64,000 nt of DNA from Palaemon carinicauda. Lineage: Eukaryota; Arthropoda; Malacostraca; Decapoda; Palaemonidae. The notes under the pieces are model-generated. The model made no database searches and had not been told where the DNA came from. It saw nothing but the letters and a program-made list of their open reading frames with translations. Positions 1 to 10,813 of the stretch are shown piece after piece; positions within the stretch are counted from its first letter, which is position 1, and each line of letters begins with the position of its first letter. The DNA is taken from assembly GCF_036898095.1 (NCBI RefSeq), contig NC_090763.1, positions 53,342,776-53,406,775 on the forward strand, given 5' to 3'. Position numbers and translations under genes: made by a program.

Positions 1-540
1 GTACGCATCACAGAACCATACGTATGTCGACCCTCCCAAATAGGCGTTATAGTCTATTACTGCATTTAGTGTAAGCAGATGATCGGCCGTAGATCTTCCT
101 TCTATGCCTCCACACTGGAATCGACTCGTCTCTTCTTTGAATCTGTCCTTATATCTTTTCATCCTTATTTTCTCGTATATTTTACTAATTATGCTTGTAA
201 TAAATAAGGCTCTTTTATTTTCTAGTTCCATTTTGTTTCCCTTTTTGTGGATTGAAAGTATCCACATCTCTTCCCACTCTTTAGGGATACATATGCTTTC
301 ATCAATTTCTGTGAGTATCAGCTTCAGACTTTCTATTATTTCTTTCCCCATCATTTTAATCATAACATTGTTCAATCCTTGCCTGTCCATTGTGTATTTG
401 TCTTTCAGGCTTTTTACGATGGCTTCTACTTCTTGATATGTTATTTTCTCTTCCTTGCTGGATCTGACTCTGTCACTTGGTCCGGTTCCTGGTTCCTTAT
501 TGCTCACTCCGCAAAATAAGTTTGCGGGCACTCTATCTCT
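1..540 (-). pseudogene. Non-LTR retrotransposon (LINE) reverse transcriptase fragment, open at window edge
   Basis: Read on the minus strand from a stop near 540 down to base 1 there is one open frame. It carries the N-terminal half of a non-LTR reverse transcriptase: a PKEWEEMWILSIHKKG segment (about 285-240), then ENKRALFITSIISKIYEK, then QCGGIEGRSTADHLLTLNAV (about 110-50) and YVWFCDAY at the very edge. These correspond to the fingers/palm motifs around the first catalytic aspartate in LINE RTs (P..W....I..I.KKG, N.R....S...K..E, Q.G....RST.D). Family knowledge: the enzyme makes cDNA at the nicked target site. The frame has no internal stop here, but the catalytic YxDD motif would lie outside the window, so intactness is unknown. 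The clade cannot be fixed from this piece. Confidence 0.82.
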
Positions 541-1000
541 TTATAGATAGGCGCAAAGCTTCTAAGCTTATTCTTATTATTATTATTAAGTTTATATCAT
601 CTGTGCCTTAAATAAATTAATATCATAATGAGGTTCACAATCTTTACTTTTATTCCCTTATACTTTGAAATTGGATACGATAACACCTTGCTATCATCAG
701 TTTTGGCAACCTGTTGTGGTAATCAGTTTGGGCTTCCTAAACTCTTCTTTTATATTCATTGCCCTATCTATAAATGCAGCCAGATCCCTGCTAGATTTTT
801 TTAGCATACCTAAACTTATTTCTACATTATTTAGCTGTTCTAACTTACCTGACAGCCTTGTGCAGATTATTAGCTTAAGGTTGAGAGTTGAGGCATAGCC
901 TTTGCAACGGCGCCTCTAGTAGCGTTCCAAGTTCCTCGTTGCTTTCTCCATAGCACTGTGATTGTGGGCACGCTACTAGAAGAAGCGTTGTAGTTACAAA
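541..1000 (-). repeat. LINE 3'-tail-like sequence (single diverged copy of the 24.1-24.9 kb repeat)
   Basis: The stretch about 905-1,040 (ttgctttctccatagcactg, gattgtgggcacgctactag, tacacagacagcac) matches the roughly 120-bp unit that is tandemly repeated at 24,060-24,930. In both places it lies just downstream, in minus-strand sense, of the same LINE C-terminal coding region, so I read it as the element's 3' untranslated tail. A second short match lies near 480-540 (ttattgctcactccgcaa, gcgggcac), which may be the tail of another copy. The rest is AT-rich and shows nothing else. Confidence 0.55.
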
Positions 1001-2100
1001 GCGCTGCAATTGGCAATAAATTCATTATTATTAGTTACCTCCTACACAGACAGCACAGTTTATTCTTTTACTTATAACTTCAAAGCCTTTCTAATATACC
1101 GGGCAAAATTTCTAGTTGGTGTTTCAAAGTTCCCTACTTCTATGCCATTACTTCAAAGTTTACTTAATTCCTTACATCAAAACATATGCTCCGTAGTATC
1201 TCCTACACAACACTCACAGCCTATCATTATCATTCATGTTTTCTTTCGATTTTATCAAATTCAACCTCCTTTGTGTTAAGTTCTCCTAAATAATCTCTTC
1301 TTCCGTTACTATTCTCAAACCCCAGTTTGGTAATCTCTGCTATCTTTTCGTCTACCATGCGATGAATATTAGATTCGAGTTTTCTGCTCTTGTCTTGTTC
1401 TCCACATCAAGCATAAACTTTCTTCTTTTCTATATTTTTCACCAAACAAAAATAATTCCATTTTCTTTGAAGTCTTCTTCGTAGAGTTGATGTAGCTTAA
1501 ATGATTTTTTTCCATATTCCGGAAAAAAAAAAGAGGTTAAATCTAACTTATTTTCACAAAAATTATAGTTTACACTTCCACCTTGTATCTTTTTATAATG
1601 TTTAGTTTTAACGCATTTGCTTATGCTCTAAAATATAATAGGCCTACTGATGCAAATGTATTATATATTTGTTTTAAAATTAATTTTTCCCACCTTCTGT
1701 ATATTTCTATGTTCACTTTACTTAAGTTTTCTTTCCATTTTTAGTATCCCACTTTCAGATTTCATTTGTCTTGCACAGTCTTCTTAATTGCCGTATACCC
1801 TGGCGAATTATCGTAGGTATTTTACTGGCTGTTTCCATCAGCTTCCTTCTTTTTCTTGTAGTTAATATATGTACTGCAGCTTCCCATGTATCAACCTTGT
1901 TTTCATAGATGATACCCCCACTTCTCCCCTTAATGTAGTACTAGCTGCACTTTTAGTGGCACCTAAACTTTTCCTATATACAGTATGTCATCCCATTCTC
2001 CATCCTTTGTAGTTTCTCTATTTCAGTTACCGTCATGTTTATAATATTTGATCCATACATAATAGATAGTAATGCAATGGATTTCTAAAACGTTTTTTTT
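1000..2100 (-). pseudogene. Decayed LINE ORF2 C-terminal region (post-RT and zinc-finger tail)
   Basis: Translated on the minus strand in several frames, this region shows the part of a LINE protein that follows the RT core. Near 2,070-1,980 it reads ALLSIMYGSNI and then VTEIEKLQRMENGM, the usual 'LLYGSE.W....I.KLE..QN.M' segment. Near 1,240-1,200 it reads VLCR, GDTTEHMF and CK, the C-terminal CxxC...DTTEH...C zinc motif. Stops and frameshifts interrupt it repeatedly (for example a stop straight after the YCI of the first motif), so it is a dead copy. Its 3' tail follows at lower coordinates, and the separate RT fragment at 1-540 lies beyond that in the same orientation, suggesting two copies in series. 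Confidence 0.72.
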
Positions 2101-2333
2101 TTCTTATTACTTTATTACAACTTTTCTCTGATTGAATATGTTAGGTTAGCTAGTTTTTTTCTATCATTTCCCTCTTCCGAAGTTTACATATTTTCTTATC
2201 ACTGTCTATTCTAATTCTGAAGTTTGTTAAAGTTTCTACTTTGATTGATCTTCAATTTTTAACTGATTCCGTTCAAATTTTCTATTACTTTGAGTGCTGT
2301 TAAACTTTCTACTACTTTGATTACTCGTGAATC

Positions 2334-2377
<44 letters not shown>

Positions 2378-4240
2378 TTTCTACTAAAAGCTGAATATCA
2401 CCTTTGCATTCTCTATATCTAACGCGATCACCAAGGCATATGTATATGTGTACCAAATTATTTTAAAAATGATTTAATCTCTTCTATTTTTTTTTATTAT
2501 CATGTATGTAATTAGATTGAAACTGAATTAGATACTGTGCTGCCCTGTTTTATCCTACTCGTAACCTTTCTTATTTTCGTCTAAGTCGATGTTATTGTCT
2601 CCTTGGGAAATGTTTGCAATCGCATTTATAATATTGGTGTGGATTCTATATTCTTATAAAACTTTTTTTTTTTTTACAGAGCCGAAGGCTTATGTTAAAA
2701 TATATAGTTGTTACTAGAAGGGGGTTCTTATTCTTATAGCTCAAGATGGTGTCTTCTATTCTGCCTCCTCCTGTAAATACAGCTTAAACACTCGTTATCT
2801 TCCCAATTTATTCTTAGGCGATTTCCTTCTTATTTCCTCTTTCATTATCATCATGGATATCTTATATGAAATATTTATTAGTGCCATAGATCTTCTCTTG
2901 TCAATATTTTTTTTTTTCATGACCTCTTCAGTAGTACTGGCAGTACAGTAATAGGAGCAGCATACGATAGGTAGCCAGTCCTTTACAACGAGAGTGAGTA
3001 TGAGTAAGGAAACTTTTGATCGTTTTGGTACAAAGTACCTAGATCCACTACTTTTCGCCCAGCTTGGCAATCTTAAGCTCACTTTGAAAAGGGCGTCGTA
3101 ACTCTGTAATGGGAAGTAGCGAGTTTCCCTCGACTTTTAATTCTGTTTTACAATTATATTGTTTTCTTCCTAAAGAGATCTCTTCTCACTGATGATTTAA
3201 GTTTACTATTGATTAAGCTATATGAATTAATTTACTCGTTCCAACTTACCTGGTCTCTTGCCTAAATTTTTAAATTAAATCTATGCATATTTTCTTCTTG
3301 GAACTCATTTAATCTTAATTGAATTTGGTCAATTATATAGTCACATGTTGTAAGCTTTTTTTTATTATACTTTATATTAATCAGTGAATTTTGAGGTAAA
3401 TATTGTTAAATAAAGTTCACTACAGTATTTATTTTACTTTCAGGTATAGGACCCAGTAATTCTGTCGTTTTAGCCAGACCTAAACAAGAATAGCACCGTT
3501 TATTTACACCTGGGATATCAGTAACCCAACTCTTTAACACCAGGCTAAAATAATCAGGCAATGTGCTTGTAAGGAGATGTTTGTTTTCTAAAGGACTCTG
3601 AGAAGACTCAAGAGTAGGTAAGTTAAAAAATGTTACTATGACCCTTCCTTGAAATTCATGATACTAATACCCAATGGAAGTTTGAGGTTTTAGACTTGTA
3701 AACTAAAAAAAAAAATCTTCTCAATGGTTACAATAACTAAATTTGCAATGCTAGACACCAGATCTTTCATTTCCCGCATTAGTCAATACCCATAATTATC
3801 ATCTTCTACGCCTATTGATGCAAAGGTCCTCCATACCATTTCAAAATGACATCATTGCTGTGGAGACCAGATAATGTAGCTTAAATATACTTTTTTTTTT
3901 TTTTCTGGTTTGATATTTATGGATTTATTAGCTTGCAGCATTGCCATGTTTGACTTTGTACATGCCATGCCATGTTTCGGATTAATTATATTATGTCCCC
4001 AAAGATTATCTAAACATGTTTTTGTGAGAGATACTAGATGACTAGGCTTTTATTTATTTCTTTTGACTCCTGTACCATATACATGACTCTTTGGAGCAAA
4101 CTATGTACTTTTTATTATTTTTAGTGATTTATTTTTGTCGCTGAAGCTCAATTGGAGGATTATAAATTTTGAAATAAGATTATTGATGAAAGTAAAATAG
4201 GGATGCAAAGTGCAGAAATGCAAATGATAATGCTAGTTAA
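2100..4240. other. AT-rich region, probably old LINE remains; no gene seen
   Basis: This holds a poly-T run at 2,337-2,373, several shorter poly-T/poly-A runs, and AT-rich sequence with only short open frames. The minus strand at 2,795-3,082 has a 95-codon frame rich in Lys, Ser and Ile that could be a remnant of the LINE upstream of the 1,000-2,100 fragment, but I see no recognisable motif. Nothing else is supported. Confidence 0.4.
2337..2373. repeat. Poly-T tract (37 nt)
   Basis: This is an uninterrupted run of T. On the minus strand it is poly-A, but no retroelement 3' end could be defined next to it. Confidence 0.95.
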
Positions 4241-4255
4241 TCAGATCAGAGTTCT

Positions 4256-4391
4256 TCTTCTTCTTCTTCTTCTTCTTTGTCTGCATATTTTGTGGGGTCG
4301 ATGTTTCTGGCCAGCGTTCTCCATCTACTTCTGTCCCACACTTCATCACCGGTTAACCCTTTTATATCGAAGGACATCCTTGATACAGTCC
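4256..4391 (-). mobile_element. 5'-truncated LINE insertion with (GAA)n tail and 11-bp target-site duplication
   Basis: On the minus strand the sequence encodes, with one frameshift, GDEVWDRSRWRTLARNID followed by PTKYAD and then a (GAA)n tail (4,256-4,278 on plus is TTC repeats). 'DRSRWR.L.RNIDPT' is the end of the ORF2 protein of a LINE family I recall from decapod genomes. The 136-bp piece is flanked by ATCAGAGTTCT at 4,245-4,255 and an identical ATCAGAGTTCT at 4,392-4,402. A 3'-anchored fragment with a short simple-repeat tail between perfect duplications is the signature of target-primed reverse transcription. It is not functional. Confidence 0.82.
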
Positions 4392-4660
4392 ATCAGAGTT
4401 CTGAAGAAATAAATTATTTTTCAGTCTCATAGTGTTACTCCCATGTCAGATATAAGCCAGATAGCAGATATTAAAATTATCTAAGAAGTGTTTTGATCCC
4501 CATGAGTGTTTTAATGATTCTGCAATACCATTGATCTCTGATAATGACATCCATGGTCAGGCTTTTGTCACTAACATTGGTATACTGCTTGATTCTATCT
4601 TCAGGAGAAGAATTTATCTTCTCTTTCCGCTTTGTCACGTGATCAAGGCTTCTGCTTATA

Positions 4661-4708
4661 GAAATACCGTAATGCAAGGAACTCGAAATACCGTAATGCA
4701 AGGAACTC
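4661..4708. repeat. Perfect 24-bp tandem duplication
   Basis: A 24-bp unit beginning gaaataccgtaatgcaagg occurs twice head to tail at 4,661-4,684 and 4,685-4,708 with no mismatch, so the duplication is recent. Just downstream, gtgaatccca.agattcatta recurs at 4,754 and 4,810 (56-bp spacing), a second small duplication. Confidence 0.9.
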
Positions 4709-4829
4709 GCTCCATAACTCCCATGCTTCTGGAGTTTTAAAAAGAATCTAGGAGTGAATCCCAAAGATTCATTAAAAATTGCTTATTTTATTCTATAGCC
4801 GAAGATGGAGTGAATCCCACAGATTCATT

Positions 4830-5462
4830 ACCAATGGCTTCTTTTTCTGATCTTTTCTCCAGTCCAGGTTGGGAGTTAGGTACCACCCATTCGGGTGCAG
4901 GCTAACTGCATTCGGTAAGTGTTCCGATGGACTAATTCCCCGCAGGCACGTAGTAGAAATCCTTTGTGAACTCTTAATTTGACACCTTTCTTTCTTCAAG
5001 GATTGATTCAGAATACACATTGTAAAATGTTGTGCGTAAACTGTCTTCTTTTGCTTTCCTTGTCAGTGTAGGATGAGAAAGGAGTCTATTTTTCCTTTTC
5101 ATACTTAGTTAATCTATCAGAAGTATGGTGGTTAGAACTTGAGTGGGAGTTGAACATTTTGCAGTGTCTTCCTAGGTAAGCAAACACCAAAAGATGGTTG
5201 TTAGTAACATGTTACAGAATCTCTGAGACGTCGAGTAATAAATATGATAGTAATTTAAAGAAGGGTGTTTGTAGATTTACAAGCACTCTCATCTCCTGCG
5301 CTGTAATCTTGCTCCTTGAAGCCTAATATATTGATATTCATTTAACATGGGCAATATGTTCTTCCTCTATTTTGTCTGACCAGATCACTTTATTGGTGCA
5401 ATCAACTGACTTGCTGAGAAGAACTAATCCTTTTGGGAAAGCTATATGATTGTGAGTGAGAC
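4830..5462. other. Unique left flank of the giant minisatellite
   Basis: No convincing gene. On the minus strand, reading out of the array, CCAATAAAGTGATCTGG (about 5,400-5,380) resembles TGCAATAAAAGACTTTGG just outside the right end of the array (about 13,280), so the inverted symmetry may extend slightly beyond the repeats. The similarity fades within about 50 bases and I hold it weakly. Confidence 0.35.
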
Positions 5463-8400
5463 AGCACTGGCAACCTACCTGTACGTGAGATGGTACTGGC
5501 GACCCAGTTACACATGAAACGGCACTGGGGGCCCACCTGCGCATGAAACGGCACTGGCGAACTACTTGCGCATGAAAAGGCACTGGCAGACCAATGCATG
5601 AAACGGCACTGGCGACAGACCTGCGCATGAAACGGCACTGGCGACAGACCTGCGCATGAAACGTCACTGGCGGCTCAGCTGCGCATGAAACGGCACTGGC
5701 GGCTCAGCTGCGCATGAAACGGCACTGGCGGCGCAGCTGCGCATGAAACGGCACTGGCGGCGCAGCTGCGCATGAAACGGCACTGGCGGCGCAGCTGCGC
5801 ATGAAACGGCACTGGCGACGCAGCTGCGCATGAAACGGCACTGGCGACGCAGCTGCGCATGAAACGGCACTGGCGACGCAGCTGCGCATGAAACGGCACT
5901 GGCGACGCAGCTGCCCTGAAACGGCACTGGCGACGCAGCTGCCCTGAAACGGCACTGGCGACTCAGCTGCGCATGAAACGGCACTGGCGGCTCAGCTGCG
6001 CATGAAACGGCACTGGCGGCTCAGCTGCGCATGAAACGGCACTGGCGGCTCAGCTGCTCATGAAACGGCACTGGCGGCTCAGCTGCGCATGAAACGGCAA
6101 TGGCGACGCAGCTGCGCATGAAACGGCAATGGCGACGCAGCTGCGCATGAAATGTAGCGTTTCGATTCAGCTGCGCATGAAATGTAGCGTTTCGATTCAG
6201 CTGCGCATGAAAAGGCACCGGCGACTGAGCTGCGCATGAAACGGCAATGGCGACTGAGCTGCGCATGAAACGGCAATGGCGACTGAGCTGCGCATGAAAC
6301 GGCAATGGTGACTGAGCTGCGCATGAAACGGCAATGGCGACTGAGCTGCGCATGAAACGGCAATGGCGACTGAGCTGCGCATGAAACGGCAATGGCGACT
6401 GAGCTGCGCATGAAACGGCAATGGCGACGCAGCTGCGCATGAAACGGCAATGGCGACCCAGCTGCGCATAAAATGTAGCGTTTCGATTCAGCTGCGCATG
6501 AAAAGGCACCGGCGACTGAGCTGCGCATGAAAACGGCAATGGCGACTGAGCTGCGCATGAAAACGGCAATGGCGACTGTGCTGCGCATGAAACCGGCAAT
6601 GGCGACTGAGCTGCGCATGAAACCGGCAATGGCGACTGAGCTGCGCATGAAATCGGCAATGGCGACTGAGCTGCGCATGAAACGGCAATAGCGACTGAGC
6701 TGCACATGAAACGGCAATGGGGACTGAGTTGCGCATGAAACGGCAATGGCGACTGAGCTGCGCATGAAACGGCAATGGCGACTGAGTTGCGCATGAAATG
6801 GCAATGGCGACTGAGCTGCGCATGAAACGGCAATGGCAACCGAGCTGCGCATGAAACGGCAATGGCGACTGAGCTGCGCATGAAATGGCAATGGCGACTG
6901 TGCTGCGCATGAAACGGCAATGGCGACTGACCTGAGCATGAAACGGCAATGGCGACGCAGCTGCGCATGAAACGGCAATGGTGAGGCAGCTGCGCAAGAA
7001 ATGTGGCCTTTCGATTCAGCTGCACATGAAATGTGGCGTTTCGATTCAGCTGCGCATGAAAAGGCAATGGCGACTGACCTGCGCATGAAACGGCAATGGC
7101 GACTGACCTGCGCATGAAACGGCAATGGCGACGCAGCTGCGCATGAAACGGCAATGGTGAGGCAGCTGAGCAAGAAATGTGGCCTTTCGATTCAGCTGCA
7201 CATGAAACGGCACTGGCGGCTCAGCTGCGCATGAAATGGCACTGGCGGCTCAGCTGCGCATGAAACGGCACTGGCGGCTCAGCTGCGCATGAAACGGCAC
7301 TGGCGGCTCAGCTGCGCATGAAACGGCACTGGCGGCTCAGCTGCGCATGAAACGGCACTGGCGGCTCAGCTGCGCATGAAACGGCAATGGCGACGCAGCT
7401 GCGCATGAAACGGCAATGGCGACGCAGCTGCGCATGAAATGTAACGTTTCGATTCAGCTGCGCATGAAATGTAGCGTTTCGATTCAGCTGCGCATGAAAT
7501 GTAGCGTTTCGATTCAGCTGCGCATGAAATGTAGCGTTTCGATTCAGCTGCGCATGAAATGTAGCGTTTCGATTCAGCTGCGCATGAAAAGGCACCGGCG
7601 ACTGAGCTGCGCATGAAACGGCAATGGCGACCCAGCTGCGCATAAAATGTAGCGTTTCGATTCAGCTGCGCATGAAAAGGCACCGGCGACTGAGCTGCGC
7701 ATGAAAACGGCAATGGCGACTGTGATGCGCATGAAACCGGCAATGGCGACTGAGCTGCGCATGAAATCGGCAATGGCGACTGAGCTGCGCATGAAACGGC
7801 AATGGCGACTGACCTGCGCATGAAACGGCAATGGCGACTGACCTGCGCATGAAACGGCAATGGCGACTGACATGCGCATGAAACGGCAATGGCGACTGAC
7901 CTGCGCATGAAACGGCAATGGCGACTAAGCTGCGCATGAAACGGCAATGGCGACTAAGCTGCGCATGAAACGGCAATGGCGACTAAGCTGCGCATGAAAC
8001 GGCAATGGCGACTGAGCTGCGCATGAAACGGCAATGGCGACTGAGCTGCGCATGAAATGGTGACTGAGCTGCGCATGAAACGACAATGGCGACGCAGCTG
8101 CGCATGAAACGGCAATAGCGACTGAGCTGCACATTAAACGGCAATGGCGACTGAGTTGCGCATGAAACGGCAATGGCGACTGAGCTGCGCATGAAACGGC
8201 AATGGCGACTGAGCTGCGCATGGAACGGCAATGGCGACTGAGCTGCGCATGAAATGGCGACTGAGCTGCGCATGAAACGGCAATGGCGACTGAGTTGCGC
8301 ATGAAACGGCAATGGCGACTGAGTTGCGCATGAAACGGCAATGGCAACTAAGCTGCGCATGAAACGGCAATGGCGACTGAGTTGCGCATGAAACGGCAAT

Positions 8401-10809
8401 GGCGACTGAGCTGCGCATGAAACGGCAATGGCGACTGAGTTGCGCATGAAACGGCAATGGCGACTGAGTTGCGCATGAAATGGCAATGGCGACTGAGCTG
8501 CGCATGAAACGGCAATGGCAACCGAGCTGCGCATAAAACGGCAATGGCGACTGAGCTGCGCATGAAACGGCAATGGAGACTGTGCTGCGCATGAAACGGC
8601 AATGGCGACTGACCTGAGCATGAAACGGCAATGGCGACGCAGCTGCGCATGAAACGGCAATGGTGAGGCAGCTGCGCAAGAAATGTGGCCTTTCGATTCA
8701 GCTGCACATGAAATGTGGCGTTTCGATTCAGCTGCGCATGAAAAGGCAATGGAGACTGTGCTGCGCATGAAACGGCAATGGCGACTGACCTGCGCATGAA
8801 ACGGCAAAGGCGACGCAGCTGCACATGAAACGGCACTGGCGGCTCAGCTGCGCATGAAATGGCACTGGCGGCTCAGCTGCGCATGAAACGGCAATGGCGA
8901 CGCAGCTGCGCATGAAATGTAGCGTTTCGATTCAGCTGCGCATGAAATGTAGCGTTTCGATTCAGCTGCGCATGAAATGTAGCGTTTCGATTCAGCTGCG
9001 CATGAAAAGGCACCGGCGACTGAGCTGCGCATGAAACGGCAATGGCGACTGAGCTGCGCATGAAACGGCAATGGCGACTGAGCTGCGCATGAAACGGCAA
9101 TGGCGACTGAGCTGCGCATGAAATGGCAATGGCGACTGAGCTGCGCATGAAACGGCAATGGCGACGCAGCTGCGCATGAAACGGCAATGGCGACCCAGCT
9201 GCGCATAAAATGTAGCGTTTCGATTAAGCTGCGCATGAAAAGGCACCGGCGACTGAGCTGCGCATGAAAACGGCAATGGCGACTGAGCTGCGCATGAAAA
9301 CGGTAATGGCGACTGGGCTGCGCATGAAACCGGCAATGGCGACTGAGCTGCGCATGAAACCGGCAATGGCGACTGACCTGCGCATGAAACCGGCAATGGC
9401 GACTGACCTGCGCATGAAACGGCAATGGCGACTGACATGCGCATGAAACGGCAATGGCGACTGACATGCGCATGAAACGGCAATGGCGACTGACATGCGC
9501 ATGAAACGGCAATGGCGACTGAGCTGCGCATGAAACGGCAATGGCGACTGAGCTGCGCATGAAATGGCGACTGAGCTGCGCATGAAACGGCAATGGCGAC
9601 TGAGCTGCACATGAAACGGCAATGGCGACTGATTTGTGCATGAAACGGCAATGGCGACTGAGCTGCGCATGGAATGGCGACTGAGCTGCGCATGGAATGG
9701 CGACTGAGCTGCGCATGAAACGGCAATGGCGACTGAGTTGCGCATGAAACGGCAATGGCGACTGAGTTGCGCATGAAACGGCAATGGCGACTGAGCTGCG
9801 CATGAAACGGCAATGGCGACTGAGCTGCGCATGAAACGGCAATGGCGACTGAGCTGCGCATGAAACGGCAATGGCGACTGAGCTGCGCATGAAACGGCTA
9901 TGGCGACTGAGCTGCGCATGAAACGGCTATGGCGACTGTGCTGCGCATGAAACGGCAATGGCGACTGTGCTGCGCATGAAACGGCAATGGCCACTGACCT
10001 GCGCATGAAACGGCAATGGCGACTGTGCTGCGCATGAAACGGCAATGGCCACTGACCTGCGCATGAAACGGCAATGGCGACTGACCTGCGCATGAAACGG
10101 CAATGGCGACTGACCTGCGCATGAAACGGCAATGGCGACTGACCTGCGCATGAAACGGCAATGGCGACGCAGCTGCGCATGAAACGGCATTGGCGAGGCA
10201 GCTGCGCATGAAAAAGTGGCATTTCGATTCAGCTGCGCATGAAATGTGGCCTTTCGATTCAGCTGCGCATGAAAAGGCACTGGCGACTGAGCTGCGCATG
10301 AACAGGCAATGCCGACTGAGCTGCTCATGAAAAGGCAATGGCGACTGAGCTGTGCATGAAACGGCAATGGCGACTGAGCTGCGCATGAAACCGCAATGGC
10401 GACTGAGCTGCTCATGAAACGGCAATGGCGACTGAGGTGCGCATGAAACGGCAATGGCGACTGAGGTGCGCATGAAACGGCAATGGCGACTGAGGTGCGC
10501 TTGAAACGGCAATGGCGACTGAGGTGCGCTTGAAACGGCAATGGCGACTGAGGTGCGCTTGAAACGGCAATGGCGACTGAGGTGCGCTTGAAACGGCAAT
10601 GGCGACTGAGGTGCGATGAAACGGCAATGGCGACTGAGCTGCTCATGAAACAGCAATGGCGACTGAGCTGCACATGAAACGGCAATGGCGACTGAGCTGC
10701 GCATGAAAACGGCAATGGCGACTGAGCTGCGCATGAAACGGCAATGGCGACTGAGCTGCGCATGAAACGGCAATGGCGACTGAGCTGCGCATGAAACGGT
10801 ACTGGTGAC
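5463..10809 (-). repeat. Left arm of giant foldback minisatellite (about 184 units of 29 bp)
   Basis: Tandem units of 29 bp fill this interval. The constant part is AGCTGCGCATGAAACGG and the variable part follows (caatggcgactg in the commonest type; cactggcggctc or caatggcgacgc in others). A 30-bp subtype replaces the variable part with tgtagcgtttcgattc (for example 7,436-7,585), and 23-bp units have lost 6 bases (about 8,050, 8,250, 9,560 and 9,668-9,715). A subtype with gaggtgcgcttg fills about 10,490-10,610. Units at the outer edge (5,463-5,670) are the most divergent. Because 29 is not a multiple of 3 and the unit has no stop in any frame on one strand, every frame of that strand stays open, which creates long but meaningless repeat proteins. 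The array is CpG-dense (three CpGs per common unit) in an AT-rich setting. Confidence 0.97.
6465..9430 (-). repeat. Higher-order repeat blocks inside the left arm
   Basis: A distinctive order of unit variants (cataaaatgtagcg, then aaaaggcaccgg, then several 30-bp units with aaaacgg, aaaccgg or aaatcgg) starts near 6,465, 7,648 and 9,208. A second block containing ggcaaccgag, then a tgtgctg unit, then gcgcaagaaatgtggcc occurs at about 6,830-7,070 and 8,510-8,750. The same base of that block is at 6,841 and 8,523, an offset of 1,682 bp, which is exactly 58 units of 29 bp. So the array grew partly by copying blocks of dozens of units, as in satellite higher-order repeats. Confidence 0.85.
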
Positions 10810-10813
10810 ACCT
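10810..10813. other. Hinge of the inverted array
   Basis: Up to 10,809 units read catgaaacggtactggtgac. From 10,814 they read gtcgccattgccgtttcatg, the reverse complement with three mismatches. Only acct separates the two arms, so the turn is abrupt and occurs at equivalent positions of the repeat unit. Confidence 0.93.

Noticed and set aside
104..436. Plus-strand 110-codon hydrophobic frame
   Set aside because: It is the antisense of the LINE reverse transcriptase, which has clear motifs on minus.
4203..4412. Plus-strand 69-codon Leu-rich frame
   Set aside because: Translation of the TTC repeat and the antisense of the LINE end.
5330..5462. Extension of the inverted symmetry into the left flank
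   Set aside because: Only about 20 bases around AATAAA look alike and the rest does not align by eye; kept as a weak remark, not as a finding.
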